DNA from: an uncultured Rickettsiales bacterium | GTDB taxonomy: Bacteria > Pseudomonadota > Alphaproteobacteria > Rickettsiales > UBA1997 | Assembly (NCBI GenBank): GCA_951801155.1 | Contig: CATOLK010000029.1 | Span: 1-10,677 of the forward strand | Direction of reading: 5' to 3' | Length of the DNA stretch: 10,677 bases | Part shown: positions 1 to 7,396 of the stretch, piece after piece | Layout: every line of letters starts with the position of its first letter | Position numbering within the stretch: the first letter of the stretch is position 1 | Translations under genes and position numbers: made by a program | The notes under the pieces: model-generated | Database searches by the model: none | Told to the model about the DNA's origin: nothing | What the model saw: the letters and a program-made list of their open reading frames with translations, nothing else

Positions 1-133
1 AATGTGGAATCCAGAAAATATAAACAAAGTTAAATATAGAAAAATATTTTAAAGGTTTTTTATATTATGTAATATAAAAAATTATTAATATTCTTTTTTC
101 CTATTAAAGTAATTTATTTCTGGATTCCACATT
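1..133. repeat. Nested inverted-repeat element (two REP-like ends head to head)
   Basis: Positions 1-17 (AATGTGGAATCCAGAAA) and 117-133 are perfect reverse complements. At the centre, 56-67 and 70-81 form a second perfect 12-bp inverted repeat. The stretches between (18-55 and 82-116) are partly complementary, so the whole could fold into one long imperfect stem-loop. The outer arm contains GGAATCCAG, the same end motif as the element at 120-184, so the 133 bp may be two REP-like copies facing each other. The left copy may continue beyond the window edge. No coding potential is seen. Confidence 0.7.
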
Positions 134-184
134 AAGAATTTCTAAATAAACAAGTTTATTAAGAAATTCTAATCTGGAATGACG
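120..184. repeat. REP-like palindromic element with AT-rich hairpin core
   Basis: The element begins CTGGATTCC (120-128) and ends GGAATGACG (176-184), the complementary end motifs of a palindromic repeat common in proteobacterial genomes, where the core is usually GC-rich. Here the core is an AT-rich hairpin: 135-151 pairs with 154-170 over 17 positions with one mismatch (A144/A161) and a 2-nt loop. It overlaps the right arm of the 1-133 inverted repeat. It may act as an mRNA 3'-end structure or be a decayed mobile repeat; no function can be read from the sequence. Confidence 0.65.
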
Positions 185-238
185 TAAATAATGAAAAATT
201 AAAATTAAGAAATTCTAATCCGGAATGATGTAAATAAT
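159..238 (+). repeat. Tandem direct repeat, two 34-bp copies
   Basis: Positions 159-192 and 205-238 match at 32 of 34 bases, 46 bp apart. Each copy carries AAGAAATTCTAATC followed by a GGAATGACG-like motif and TAAATAAT. The first copy is the right half of the REP-like element at 120-184. The second is therefore a detached right half without its left partner, which suggests local duplication. Confidence 0.75.
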
Positions 239-283
239 AGAGAATTTAAAAATAAACAATCATAAAAATAAATAAATTTAAAG

Positions 284-312
284 ATATTCAAATATTATTG
301 ATATTTGAATAT
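284..312. repeat. 12-bp perfect hairpin, A+T rich
   Basis: ATATTCAAATAT (284-295) and ATATTTGAATAT (301-312) pair perfectly around a 5-nt loop TATTG. Short T runs follow on both strands. It could be a weak bidirectional terminator or a cruciform-forming site. Its almost pure A/T stem makes terminator activity uncertain. Confidence 0.5.
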
Positions 313-353
313 AGTTTTATACAAAAAAACAAATATTATAAAAAAGACAAGAA

Positions 354-398
354 TTTTTAATGGGAAATGTATACTTTATATGTTTCCACTATTAAAAA
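354..398. terminator. Long hairpin, possible terminator or structured RNA
   Basis: Positions 354-361 pair with 391-398 (8 bp). 363-367 GGAAA pairs with 383-387 TTTCC, and 368-373 pairs with 377-382 including two G-T pairs, around a 3-nt loop. A small internal bulge lies at 362 and 388-390. On the minus strand the stem is followed by a T-rich run (TTCTTGTCTTTTTTATAA). It lies about 230 bp past the stop of the minus-strand gene at 625-2331, so it could end that transcript. A small structured RNA is the alternative. Confidence 0.45.
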
Positions 399-424
399 CA
401 TAAAAAATATAAAAAATTTAAGTA

Positions 425-454
425 TTCTAAAGTAAGATTTGGAATCTTATAGAA
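425..454. terminator. Hairpin with T-rich flanks, candidate bidirectional terminator
   Basis: TAAGATT (433-439) pairs with AATCTTA (443-449) around the loop TGG. An outer TTCTA (425-429) pairs with TAGAA (450-454), with a 3-nt bulge on one side. T-rich stretches follow on both strands: 457-478 on plus and roughly 420-401 on minus. It is the first hairpin met about 170 bp after the stop codon of the minus-strand gene ending at 625. Confidence 0.4.
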
Positions 455-592
455 AATTTTATATTTTTATAGTTTTTTAATTATCTTTAATGCTATTGAT
501 AGATATTTAATTTTTTATACATAAGGTCTAATAACTAAAAATTAGAAAAATTTTAAATTAAAAAACAAAATTGAAATTATTTATACTTTTTT

Positions 593-601
593 TGCTATAA
601 A
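593..601 (+). promoter_or_regulatory. Weak candidate extended -10, antisense to the downstream gene end
   Basis: TGCTATAAA matches an extended -10 (TGn plus TATAAA). The only -35-like hexamer is TTGAAA at 571-576, 19 bp away, which is wide. If active it would transcribe rightwards, antisense to the 3' end of the minus-strand gene that stops at 625. AT-rich DNA produces such matches often. Confidence 0.15.
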
Positions 602-624
602 ATTAGAAAAAACATAATTAAACA

Positions 625-2331
625 TCAAAATGGTTCAGTTAATCCAAATTCTTTTTTTGCCTCCGCAGCTTCTTCTTTTAATTTTAACCTATTTATCCAC
701 CTAAACGAAGATTTAACCGCACGTTCTGCAGATTTCGCTTTATCTTCTATGTTTTTTTTATTTTTTACTATTTCTTCTTCTAATTTGTTATAGCTATTTA
801 CATTTCTTTTATATTTTTTAGAATTTCTTTTGTATTCATTCATCATTTCATTTATTTCTTTACGTTTTTCATTTGCTTCTTCCGCTGTTATTTTGCCTTC
901 AGCAAAATTCTTTGATATTAGATTAATTTGTTTATTATAATTATTAGTAATTATATTTCTAGCATTTGCTTTAGCAATAACACCTACTGCTGCCGCATAT
1001 GTTCTATAGCCAGCTCTACAACTAGCATTAGCCATTCTAATAGAATTACTTAAAGTTTTAAGTCCAGTATCTACTTTTTTCATTTTGCCGGATTCTGTTG
1101 CAGCTATAGCGAAACATTTTTCGAATATTTCTGTTTGTTTAATTAAATCAGGTTCAATACCATTCTTTGCCTTATATTTGTTAAATTCTTCCTCGTATAA
1201 TGCACAAGCTTTAATACCTATATCAGTTAAAATAGTTCTCTGATTGTTATTAGCTTCATCTTTACCTAAAAGTTTTATCCTTTCATTAATCGTTTTCATG
1301 ATTTCCTGTGATGTTCCATGGTATCCAGATTTCATTAATTTTATAGCCTTTTCTTTTTCACTATTGGCTATTTTATGATTCTTATATTTTTTTTTATTTT
1401 TTCTATACATTTTTCCTTCTTTTGAAAAAAGTTTAAAAAAATAAAAACTTGGTTTTGTTGGCCTTTGTGGTTCTCCATAACTTTTAACCTGCTTTAACGC
1501 TTCTTCTACAGTAATTTTAGAATTATTCATCATTACTTGAATGGTTTTTATATAACTTTCATATTTTTTATATGATGCTGAGATTAAAGCTATCTTAAGT
1601 TTATTAGTTAATCTTTGTACTTCTCTTTTTTCTTCATTTAACCCACATTTTACTATTTTCTTCACTAAATTTTGTAAATATTCATCGTTTTTTCTTTCAC
1701 AAGAATATACCTCTTGTTTCATTCTTTTTTTATCTTCTTCTTTAAGATTACTAATATCGTCAGGTGCTTTTTTTATAGTATACTTTTCATATTTACGTTT
1801 AAACTCATCTTTTTTCTTATTACTTATATTTTTTAAACTATCCTCTTTTACTACACCATTTTCATCCAAATCTTTTGGTTTAATTATATCTAACTTAACC
1901 AATAACCAAGTTATAAAATCATCATTTTTTCCCAAATTCTCATACTGTTTTGTTGCTATTTCACTATATTTATTCTTTATATTTTCCTTTAAAAATATTC
2001 CTTTCTTAATTTCATCCAAAACACTTTGTGTAAAACCATCACTAATATCCGGTGCATTTTTTCCTATATATTGTTTATATTTTTGCTCAAATTCCCGTTT
2101 TCTTTTATGTACTAATGGTTGTACCATAGTATTAACCACTGCAAAAGTTCCATCATCACGTTTTTCCAAAGCTCTTGAGTGAATCATATTTAATTTAATC
2201 AATAACCAAGTCAGAAAATCATCATCATCTTCTAAATCATTGTATGATTTTAACTTTAGTTCATTATATCTGTCTTCTTTTTCTTTTATTTCTCCATCTA
2301 AAATACTAAGCGATGTTCTCCCATATGTCAT
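625..2331 (-). CDS. Lysine-rich protein of unknown function with 100-residue internal duplication
   Basis: I do not recognise a family. The ATG at 2331 is preferred because GGAG lies 6 nt upstream (568 residues). An ATG at 2343 would add MEIN and has no ribosome site; the numbering below uses that longer form. Residues 26-101 and 126-198 are a tandem duplication, in register at exactly 100 residues in the first part (Y..L..DDF[LI]TWLL[IV]KL..I), and both copies end in a K/R-rich segment plus APD(D)IS. A degenerate third copy may begin near 218 (KNDEYLQNLVKKI). The rest is mostly charged and helical-looking, with a basic patch at 311-324 (KMYRKNKKKYKNHK), an alanine-rich segment at 437-462 and a lysine/glutamate-rich, coiled-coil-like tail from 480. 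No signal peptide or membrane segment is seen, so it is probably cytoplasmic or exported by a non-Sec route. It has its own promoter and lies beside a repeat-rich region. An effector or structural role is only a guess. Confidence 0.85.
   Translation of the reverse strand: MTYGRTSLSILDGEIKEKEDRYNELKLKSYNDLEDDDDFLTWLLIKLNMIHSRALEKRDDGTFAVVNTMVQPLVHKRKREFEQKYKQYIGKNAPDISDGFTQSVLDEIKKGIFLKENIKNKYSEIATKQYENLGKNDDFITWLLVKLDIIKPKDLDENGVVKEDSLKNISNKKKDEFKRKYEKYTIKKAPDDISNLKEEDKKRMKQEVYSCERKNDEYLQNLVKKIVKCGLNEEKREVQRLTNKLKIALISASYKKYESYIKTIQVMMNNSKITVEEALKQVKSYGEPQRPTKPSFYFFKLFSKEGKMYRKNKKKYKNHKIANSEKEKAIKLMKSGYHGTSQEIMKTINERIKLLGKDEANNNQRTILTDIGIKACALYEEEFNKYKAKNGIEPDLIKQTEIFEKCFAIAATESGKMKKVDTGLKTLSNSIRMANASCRAGYRTYAAAVGVIAKANARNIITNNYNKQINLISKNFAEGKITAEEANEKRKEINEMMNEYKRNSKKYKRNVNSYNKLEEEIVKNKKNIEDKAKSAERAVKSSFRWINRLKLKEEAAEAKKEFGLTEPF
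1900..2225 (-). repeat. DNA-level trace of the internal gene duplication
   Basis: Positions 1900-1925 and 2200-2225 match at 24 of 26 bases, exactly 300 bp apart, and code for the core of the two protein repeats. Similarity continues at a lower level on the side towards 1861/2161. The in-frame 300-bp offset fits a duplication inside the gene. Confidence 0.7.
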
Positions 2332-2337
2332 ATTAAT

Positions 2338-2341
2338 CTCC
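2338..2341 (-). promoter_or_regulatory. Shine-Dalgarno site that decides the start
   Basis: GGAG on the minus strand sits 6 nt before the ATG at 2331-2329, which is ideal spacing. The upstream ATG at 2343 is preceded only by A/T sequence. It is the only clear Shine-Dalgarno site among the six complete genes here. Confidence 0.6.
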
Positions 2342-2367
2342 ATTATATATCATATATATAACATATA

Positions 2368-2395
2368 TTTATATTAAATAATATTAAAAAGTCAA
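2368..2395 (-). promoter_or_regulatory. Sigma-70-type promoter of the orphan gene
   Basis: On the minus strand, TTGACT (2395-2390) is followed after 16 bp by TATAAA (2373-2368). Each hexamer matches the consensus at 5 of 6 positions. Transcription would start near 2361, about 30 nt before the preferred ATG at 2331. The -35 box lies just past the stop codon of the AsmA-like gene, so the orphan gene can be expressed on its own. Read-through from upstream is also possible, since no terminator is seen between them. Confidence 0.55.
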
Positions 2396-2401
2396 GAAAT
2401 T

Positions 2402-5335
2402 TTATATCAAAAGCAAAAGCAAAAACAAATTTCTCAAAGAATTGCTATTCATAGTACTTATAGGAATTAAATTAAATTCATAATCATTATTTACAGATTC
2501 TCTTTTAAAACTATAACCAACAGTAAATAATCCGGCTTTATCTTTACCAAAAAGGATCTTATTAATAACAGGAATTTTATTTACTCCAAACAAAGTATTT
2601 AACTTTCCAAGTGGAGCTATTAATCCTTCGAAATCAAATTTTCCCGAATCCAAGTAATACTTACCACCGCAACTTATACCAAAACCAAAAATATCACTAC
2701 TTTCAGCTAATAATTTTTTAACTCTTAAAATATCATCATTAAAATAAATTTCTGTTGATACTTTATCAAAATTCATAGTATTGTTAGATTTTAAATCATG
2801 TTTAAATTTTTCAGTAACAATATTACTATTCAAAATATAATTATAAAATTTTGCATTTTTTAAATCTTTAGTAATTACATTAAAATCATTTTTTATCTTT
2901 AAATTTCCCTTAAAATTAAATTTTTCATCAATTGTTCCATCGATATATAAATCACCACCTAATACTTTATTTGTTATATCAAAATTATTTAAAAAGTCTC
3001 CAATATTATTATAATTAAAATTTACCTGGTAACTATTTTCATTAAATTTTAATAAATTAAAAATTAAATTATTATTCGCTAATTTTGCAGTTAATCCTAT
3101 ATTATTTATTTTATTACCGGAATAACTTCCCAAAATATTAATATTTACAAAGTCATATTTTTTATTAATAATTAAGTCATTAAAATTTATATCGAAATTT
3201 ATTTTTTTGTCAATTTTAAAATTATTTTTTATTATTGTATTTTTGTTATTTTCTTTATTTATATTAATTTTTTCACCATATATATTAATATTTATATCAT
3301 TATTATCAATATATTCAAAATTAAAATCGTTATTGCCATATATAACATTATCGATATATAACCCTTTTAAATCTCCATCTTTTATAGTTCCAGTACCATT
3401 AATATTTATAATTTTACCATCAAATTTAATATTTTCTAGAGTAACCTCATTGTCAAAAATATTAATATCTAAATTTAGTCCTAAATTTTCGGTCTTTTTC
3501 TTTACAAAATCAACCATTGAAAAATCCATAAAAGAATCAGTTAAATCAAGTCCAGTTAGTAATTTATTAGAATTAATGTTTTTCAATAATTTAAACCCTA
3601 TATTTGAGTTATTACTAAATAAAAATGTATTATTATTTTTAATATTACCTTTAATATCCATTAAAACATTTTTAAATATTAAATTGTTAAATGGAATATC
3701 AAGTTTTACAGAAGCTTCAGCTTGTCCATTTAAATAATTTTTTAAAGTACTTTTTATTTTGTCTTTACTTTTATAATCTATAAAATAAAATAATTCATGA
3801 GCATCTCCATGAGAATGCAAATCAATAAGTAATGATGGATTATCGCTTGTAAAATCTGTATAAATCGTACCATTTGAAATTTTTATATTCTCTGTTTTAG
3901 CTTTATTTATATAAAATTTCATATATTTATCAGTAAAAATAGCTTTTGTATCCATATTGCTAATAGGCGGAAATAATTCACTATAATCAAGATAAGCGTT
4001 ATTAATATTAACTTCAGAATCAACTTTTTCAAGTTTTAATTTTTTATCGTTTTTATCATAATTTAATAGAAGACTCGCGGTAGCTTTTGATATTAAACCT
4101 GATTTAAAATGTTCTACAACCCAATCTCTAATCCCTAAATCGTCAAGAAAAACAGGCCATAACACATATAATTCATCAATACCAGCATTAGCTATGTCAA
4201 AATTTAGTTTAAGAAAATCTTTATTTTCAAACTCTGAAGACATAATAAAATTCATAATTTTATTTTTATTTTTATCAGTAAAAAGTTCTGCCGTTAAATT
4301 ATTTAAATCTATACTTTTATTGTCCTTTATATAACCATTTAAAACAAAATTTTTATAATTTATGTTATCACCAAAAAATTGTTTTAAATTAAAATTTCCT
4401 TTTGGAGAGGTAATTGTAAATTTGCTATTTTCAATAGTTTTACAATTTTTTATAAATATATTAAAAGTTACATTAAAACTTCCTTTTACATTTTTAATGT
4501 AACTTTCTAAATTTGGTAATTCATCAAAAAAATTAGTAAGGTTATGGATAGAAAGATTATTTAGCTTTATTTCACAATCTATATCTTTATTTTTTTTAAT
4601 AATACAATTATTTAAAGATTCAAATACCTTATTTTTATTATTTATTTTAGTTTTTAAATTAAAATTTAATGCAACATTGTTAAAATTTTTATTAATTCTT
4701 ATATCATTTTCAATAATTTCAATTTTATCTAAATTTTTTGTATCTTTATTAAAAAAATATAAACTACTATTTTTTATAGTTAAATTATTAAAAAATAAAA
4801 TATTATTTTCATTAAAATAATCTATAAAACCATCAAATATATTTGTTATTTCTTCATATTTTAAATTAACATTTGATATTTTTTTATCTTTTGAAAAATT
4901 ATTTTCTAAACCATCATAACCGAGGTATGTTGTTACATCTTCTATTGCTACATTACTCAAAAAAAATTTACCAAAAATCAAATCCCATATTTTTATTCTA
5001 AAATCTATTTTTGGAAAATTTAAATAAATTCCTTTTACTTTAAAATCAAGATCTTTTACACTATAAACTATATCAAAGTGTTTATTTAAACTTAAATTAG
5101 CTTTTTCAAATTTAAAATTTTCTACATTTTTAGTATTACTTATTTTTGTATTTATATATTGATTTAAAGAATTTATTTCTCTTGGTTCTTTAAATATAAA
5201 AATTGCTAAAAATAAAATTGGTAATAATAAAGTTATTAATAAAGATAAAAAAATTTTTATCAATATAAATAATAAAGAAAAAACTTTTCTATCTTCTTTT
5301 ATTAAAAAAATTTTTAGTTTTTTAAAATAATTCAT
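2402..5335 (-). CDS. AsmA-like inner-membrane-anchored protein (DUF3971/YhdP family)
   Basis: This protein has 977 residues. A positively charged N-terminus (KKLK...KEDRK) precedes a strong membrane segment at about residues 18-48, and the rest looks like a long periplasmic beta-rich chain. A DUF3971-like signature lies at 391-413 (VLWPVFLDDLGIRDWVVEHF, then KSG), and an AsmA-like C-terminal region spans about 800-970, with its typical GLIAPLG...IP.INKILFG...GLFTVGYSFK at 904-944. In Escherichia coli the related proteins YhdP, TamB and YdbH form bridges that move phospholipids between the inner and outer membranes; a similar role is inferred here. It is shorter than YhdP. Its ATG lies 23 bp after the thrS stop without a visible Shine-Dalgarno site, so it is probably expressed from the thrS promoter. 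Asparagine and lysine are very abundant, as expected from the base composition. A leucine run ends the protein. Confidence 0.85.
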   Translation of the reverse strand: MNYFKKLKIFLIKEDRKVFSLLFILIKIFLSLLITLLLPILFLAIFIFKEPREINSLNQYINTKISNTKNVENFKFEKANLSLNKHFDIVYSVKDLDFKVKGIYLNFPKIDFRIKIWDLIFGKFFLSNVAIEDVTTYLGYDGLENNFSKDKKISNVNLKYEEITNIFDGFIDYFNENNILFFNNLTIKNSSLYFFNKDTKNLDKIEIIENDIRINKNFNNVALNFNLKTKINNKNKVFESLNNCIIKKNKDIDCEIKLNNLSIHNLTNFFDELPNLESYIKNVKGSFNVTFNIFIKNCKTIENSKFTITSPKGNFNLKQFFGDNINYKNFVLNGYIKDNKSIDLNNLTAELFTDKNKNKIMNFIMSSEFENKDFLKLNFDIANAGIDELYVLWPVFLDDLGIRDWVVEHFKSGLISKATASLLLNYDKNDKKLKLEKVDSEVNINNAYLDYSELFPPISNMDTKAIFTDKYMKFYINKAKTENIKISNGTIYTDFTSDNPSLLIDLHSHGDAHELFYFIDYKSKDKIKSTLKNYLNGQAEASVKLDIPFNNLIFKNVLMDIKGNIKNNNTFLFSNNSNIGFKLLKNINSNKLLTGLDLTDSFMDFSMVDFVKKKTENLGLNLDINIFDNEVTLENIKFDGKIININGTGTIKDGDLKGLYIDNVIYGNNDFNFEYIDNNDININIYGEKININKENNKNTIIKNNFKIDKKINFDINFNDLIINKKYDFVNINILGSYSGNKINNIGLTAKLANNNLIFNLLKFNENSYQVNFNYNNIGDFLNNFDITNKVLGGDLYIDGTIDEKFNFKGNLKIKNDFNVITKDLKNAKFYNYILNSNIVTEKFKHDLKSNNTMNFDKVSTEIYFNDDILRVKKLLAESSDIFGFGISCGGKYYLDSGKFDFEGLIAPLGKLNTLFGVNKIPVINKILFGKDKAGLFTVGYSFKRESVNNDYEFNLIPISTMNSNSLRNLFLLLLLI
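2408..2426 (-). repeat. Hexanucleotide repeat at the end of the AsmA-like gene
   Basis: On the plus strand CAAAAG occurs twice and then CAAAAA C, three hexamer units in all. On the coding strand it encodes the terminal leucine run (LLLLLI). Because units are 6 bp, slippage would add or remove Leu-Leu pairs without a frameshift. Confidence 0.6.
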
Positions 5336-5358
5336 AAATTATTTATCATTAATAATCA

Positions 5359-7299
5359 TTATAAACTATAATTTTTTTCTTTTAATTTAATTTTCATTTT
5401 TACCTTATTTATCAGTTCATCCAAAGATAAATCTATGGTATTTTCTTCACCTAAAATTCTAACATTTACAGTATGAGAAGCTTCTTCTTTCCTACCTATT
5501 GTCAAAATATATGGAATTTTTTCTAAAGACATTTCTCTAATTTTATAGCCAATTTTTTCGTTAGAAGTATCAAGTTTTGCTTTTAATCCTTCACCAGTTA
5601 ATCTATCATAAACATATTTTGCATAAGTTTTACTATCATCCGATATATTAGCTATGCCAAATTGCATTGGATTCATCCATAATGGAAATTTACCTTCAGT
5701 ATGTTCTATAAATATTCCTAAAAATCTCTCTATGGATCCAAAAATTGCTCTATGGAACATTATAGGTTCGTGTTTTTGACCATCTTCACCAACATAACTA
5801 ATACCAAATCTAGCCGGTAAATTCATATCAAGCTGTATAGTTCCTGCTTGCCACTCTCTACCTACGGCATCTCTTAAAACAAATTCCAATTTAGGACCAT
5901 AAAAAGCTCCCTCCCCTTCAAAAATCGTGAATGGTAATTGCATTTTAGATAAAGTATCAGAAAGTGCTTTTTCACTAATATCCCAAATTTCCTCACTTCC
6001 TATTCTCAATTCTGGCCTTGTAGACAATTTAATTTTTACATTATCGCTTTCAAAACCAAAATCTTTATAAATATCAAGTAAAAATTGTATTAACTCCATA
6101 CATTGGCCTTCCATTTGCTCTGGAGTACAAAAGATATGGGCGTCATCCTGTGTAAATTCCCTAACCCTTAAAAGCCCAAGCAAAGCACCACTTGCTTCGT
6201 ATCTATTTACTTTTCCAAATTCTGCTACTTTTAGTGGTAAATCTCTATAGGATTTTAATCCCTGTTTATAAATCAAAATTCCACCTGGACAATTCATAGG
6301 TTTTATGCAAAATTGTTTTCCATCTTCTGTTTGACCTGAATAATTATGAGCCCCATATTTTTCCCAATGGCCGGAAATTTCCCATAAAACTCTATCCATA
6401 ACTCTAGGAGTTGATACTTCAATATAACCAGAATTTTCTTGCTTTTCCCTCATATAATTTATAAGTTTATTATACATATATAAACCTTTTGGATGCCAAA
6501 AAGCAGCACCCGGCGCATATTCCGGCTCAAAATGTACCAAATCCATAATTTTACAAATTTTTCTATGATCCCTTCTCTCTGCTTCCTCCTGCATTTTTAA
6601 ATAATTTTCAAGATTTTCAGCACTATCAAAAGCCACACCATAAATTCTTTGTAACATTTTATTATTATTATCACCTCTCCAATAAGCTCCAGCAACTTTT
6701 GTTAATTTAAAATTTTTTAAATATCTAGTAGATGGTACGTGGGTTCCTCTACATAAATCAACAAACTCCCCTACCCTATAAATACTTATTTTTTCATTTT
6801 GATCTAATCCTTCAATTAATTCAATTTTATAATCTTGTCCTTTCTCTTTAAAATATTTTAAAGCTTCTTCTCTACTCCAAATTTCTCTTATAAATTTTTC
6901 ATCTTTCTTTATAAGTTCCTGCATTTTAGCGGAAATTACATTTAGATCATCTTCAGTAAATGGTTCATCTACATCAAAATCATAGTAAAATCCATTCTCT
7001 ATAGCTGGTCCTATAGCAAATTTAACTTTTTCATTCCCATATAATTCCTGTATTGCATAGGCTAATAAATGAGCTGTTGAATGTCTTAGAATTTCAAGAC
7101 CAGTTTCAGATTTTGTAGTTATTAATTTTATTGTTGAATTATTAGTAATATTTGTAGTTGATAAATCAAAAATTTCGTCATCTATTGTTATAGCAACCGG
7201 ATTACCTGATATTTTATTATCTAAAATTTTAGAAAGTTGAAACCCATTAATTCCATCTTCAACTTCGTAATCTTTTCCAAAATAGTTTATCTTTAACAT
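5359..7299 (-). CDS. thrS: Threonyl-tRNA synthetase
   Basis: This cytoplasmic class II enzyme joins threonine to tRNA-Thr using ATP. At 646 residues it has the usual full length. The domains in order are a TGS domain (about 1-62), the tRNA editing domain with its metal-site pattern HSTAH (H73, H77) and CRGTH (C183, H187), the class II catalytic core (about 250-540) and the anticodon-binding domain (about 545-640). In the core, motif 2 shows NRYE (365-368) and the three zinc ligands are visible as C337 (NCPGG), H388 (DDAHIF) and H516 (MFHRAIFGS). Nothing essential is missing, so it should both charge and edit. The ATG at 7299 follows an A-run with no Shine-Dalgarno. It has its own promoter at 7351-7379, and the AsmA-like gene follows after 23 bp, probably co-transcribed. 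Confidence 0.98.
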   Translation of the reverse strand: MLKINYFGKDYEVEDGINGFQLSKILDNKISGNPVAITIDDEIFDLSTTNITNNSTIKLITTKSETGLEILRHSTAHLLAYAIQELYGNEKVKFAIGPAIENGFYYDFDVDEPFTEDDLNVISAKMQELIKKDEKFIREIWSREEALKYFKEKGQDYKIELIEGLDQNEKISIYRVGEFVDLCRGTHVPSTRYLKNFKLTKVAGAYWRGDNNNKMLQRIYGVAFDSAENLENYLKMQEEAERRDHRKICKIMDLVHFEPEYAPGAAFWHPKGLYMYNKLINYMREKQENSGYIEVSTPRVMDRVLWEISGHWEKYGAHNYSGQTEDGKQFCIKPMNCPGGILIYKQGLKSYRDLPLKVAEFGKVNRYEASGALLGLLRVREFTQDDAHIFCTPEQMEGQCMELIQFLLDIYKDFGFESDNVKIKLSTRPELRIGSEEIWDISEKALSDTLSKMQLPFTIFEGEGAFYGPKLEFVLRDAVGREWQAGTIQLDMNLPARFGISYVGEDGQKHEPIMFHRAIFGSIERFLGIFIEHTEGKFPLWMNPMQFGIANISDDSKTYAKYVYDRLTGEGLKAKLDTSNEKIGYKIREMSLEKIPYILTIGRKEEASHTVNVRILGEENTIDLSLDELINKVKMKIKLKEKNYSL

Positions 7300-7331
7300 T
7301 TTTTTAATTTAAAATTAATAACTTCTGTAAA

Positions 7332-7344
7332 GACCTGTTAGGTC
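7332..7344 (-). promoter_or_regulatory. Stem-loop at the 5' end of the thrS leader
   Basis: GACCT (7344-7340) and AGGTC (7336-7332) pair around a 3-nt loop AAC on the minus strand. It is the only GC-containing stem in an otherwise A/T leader and starts about where transcription is predicted to begin. It could protect the mRNA 5' end, be an operator for a DNA-binding protein, or contribute to translational control. The leader is far too short for a T-box. Confidence 0.4.
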
Positions 7345-7350
7345 CAAAAA

Positions 7351-7379
7351 ATTATAACATACTTTTTATAAAAAGTAAA
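7351..7379 (-). promoter_or_regulatory. Extended -10 promoter of thrS
   Basis: On the minus strand, TTTACT (7379-7374) is followed after exactly 17 bp by a perfect TATAAT (7356-7351), preceded by TGT, which makes an extended -10. The predicted start is near 7345, giving a leader of about 45 nt before the thrS ATG. This is the best promoter match in the window. It lies in the 97-bp gap after glmM. Confidence 0.7.
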
Positions 7380-7396
7380 GAAAAATTTAATTAATT

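Larger units (their letters stand above)
1..624. other. Gene-free, palindrome-rich intergenic region
   Basis: No open frame of convincing length or composition is seen on either strand here. The left 460 bp hold the nested inverted repeat, the REP-like element and its partial copy, and three separate hairpins. The remaining 455-624 is plain AT-rich sequence with no repeat I can support. One possible plus-strand extended -10 (TGCTATAAA, 593-601) is present, but it lacks a good -35 at normal spacing. No tRNA-like or rRNA-like sequence is seen. Confidence 0.6.

Noticed and set aside
1..624. CRISPR array or tRNA gene in the left intergenic region
   Set aside because: Only two direct repeat copies exist and they are REP-related with no regular spacers; no cloverleaf with conserved T-arm or D-arm bases can be drawn.
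2344..2365. AT-alternating tract (ATATAT-rich) as a separate regulatory repeat
   Set aside because: It falls in the leader and initiation zone of the promoter at 2368-2395 and shows no perfect repeat unit; ordinary low-complexity AT sequence.
3207..3737. Plus-strand open frame of 176 codons
   Set aside because: It lies wholly inside the AsmA-like gene on the other strand. Its Phe/Ile/Leu/Ser-rich composition is what the complement of Lys/Asn-rich AT coding DNA gives, and the minus-strand frame has clear family motifs.
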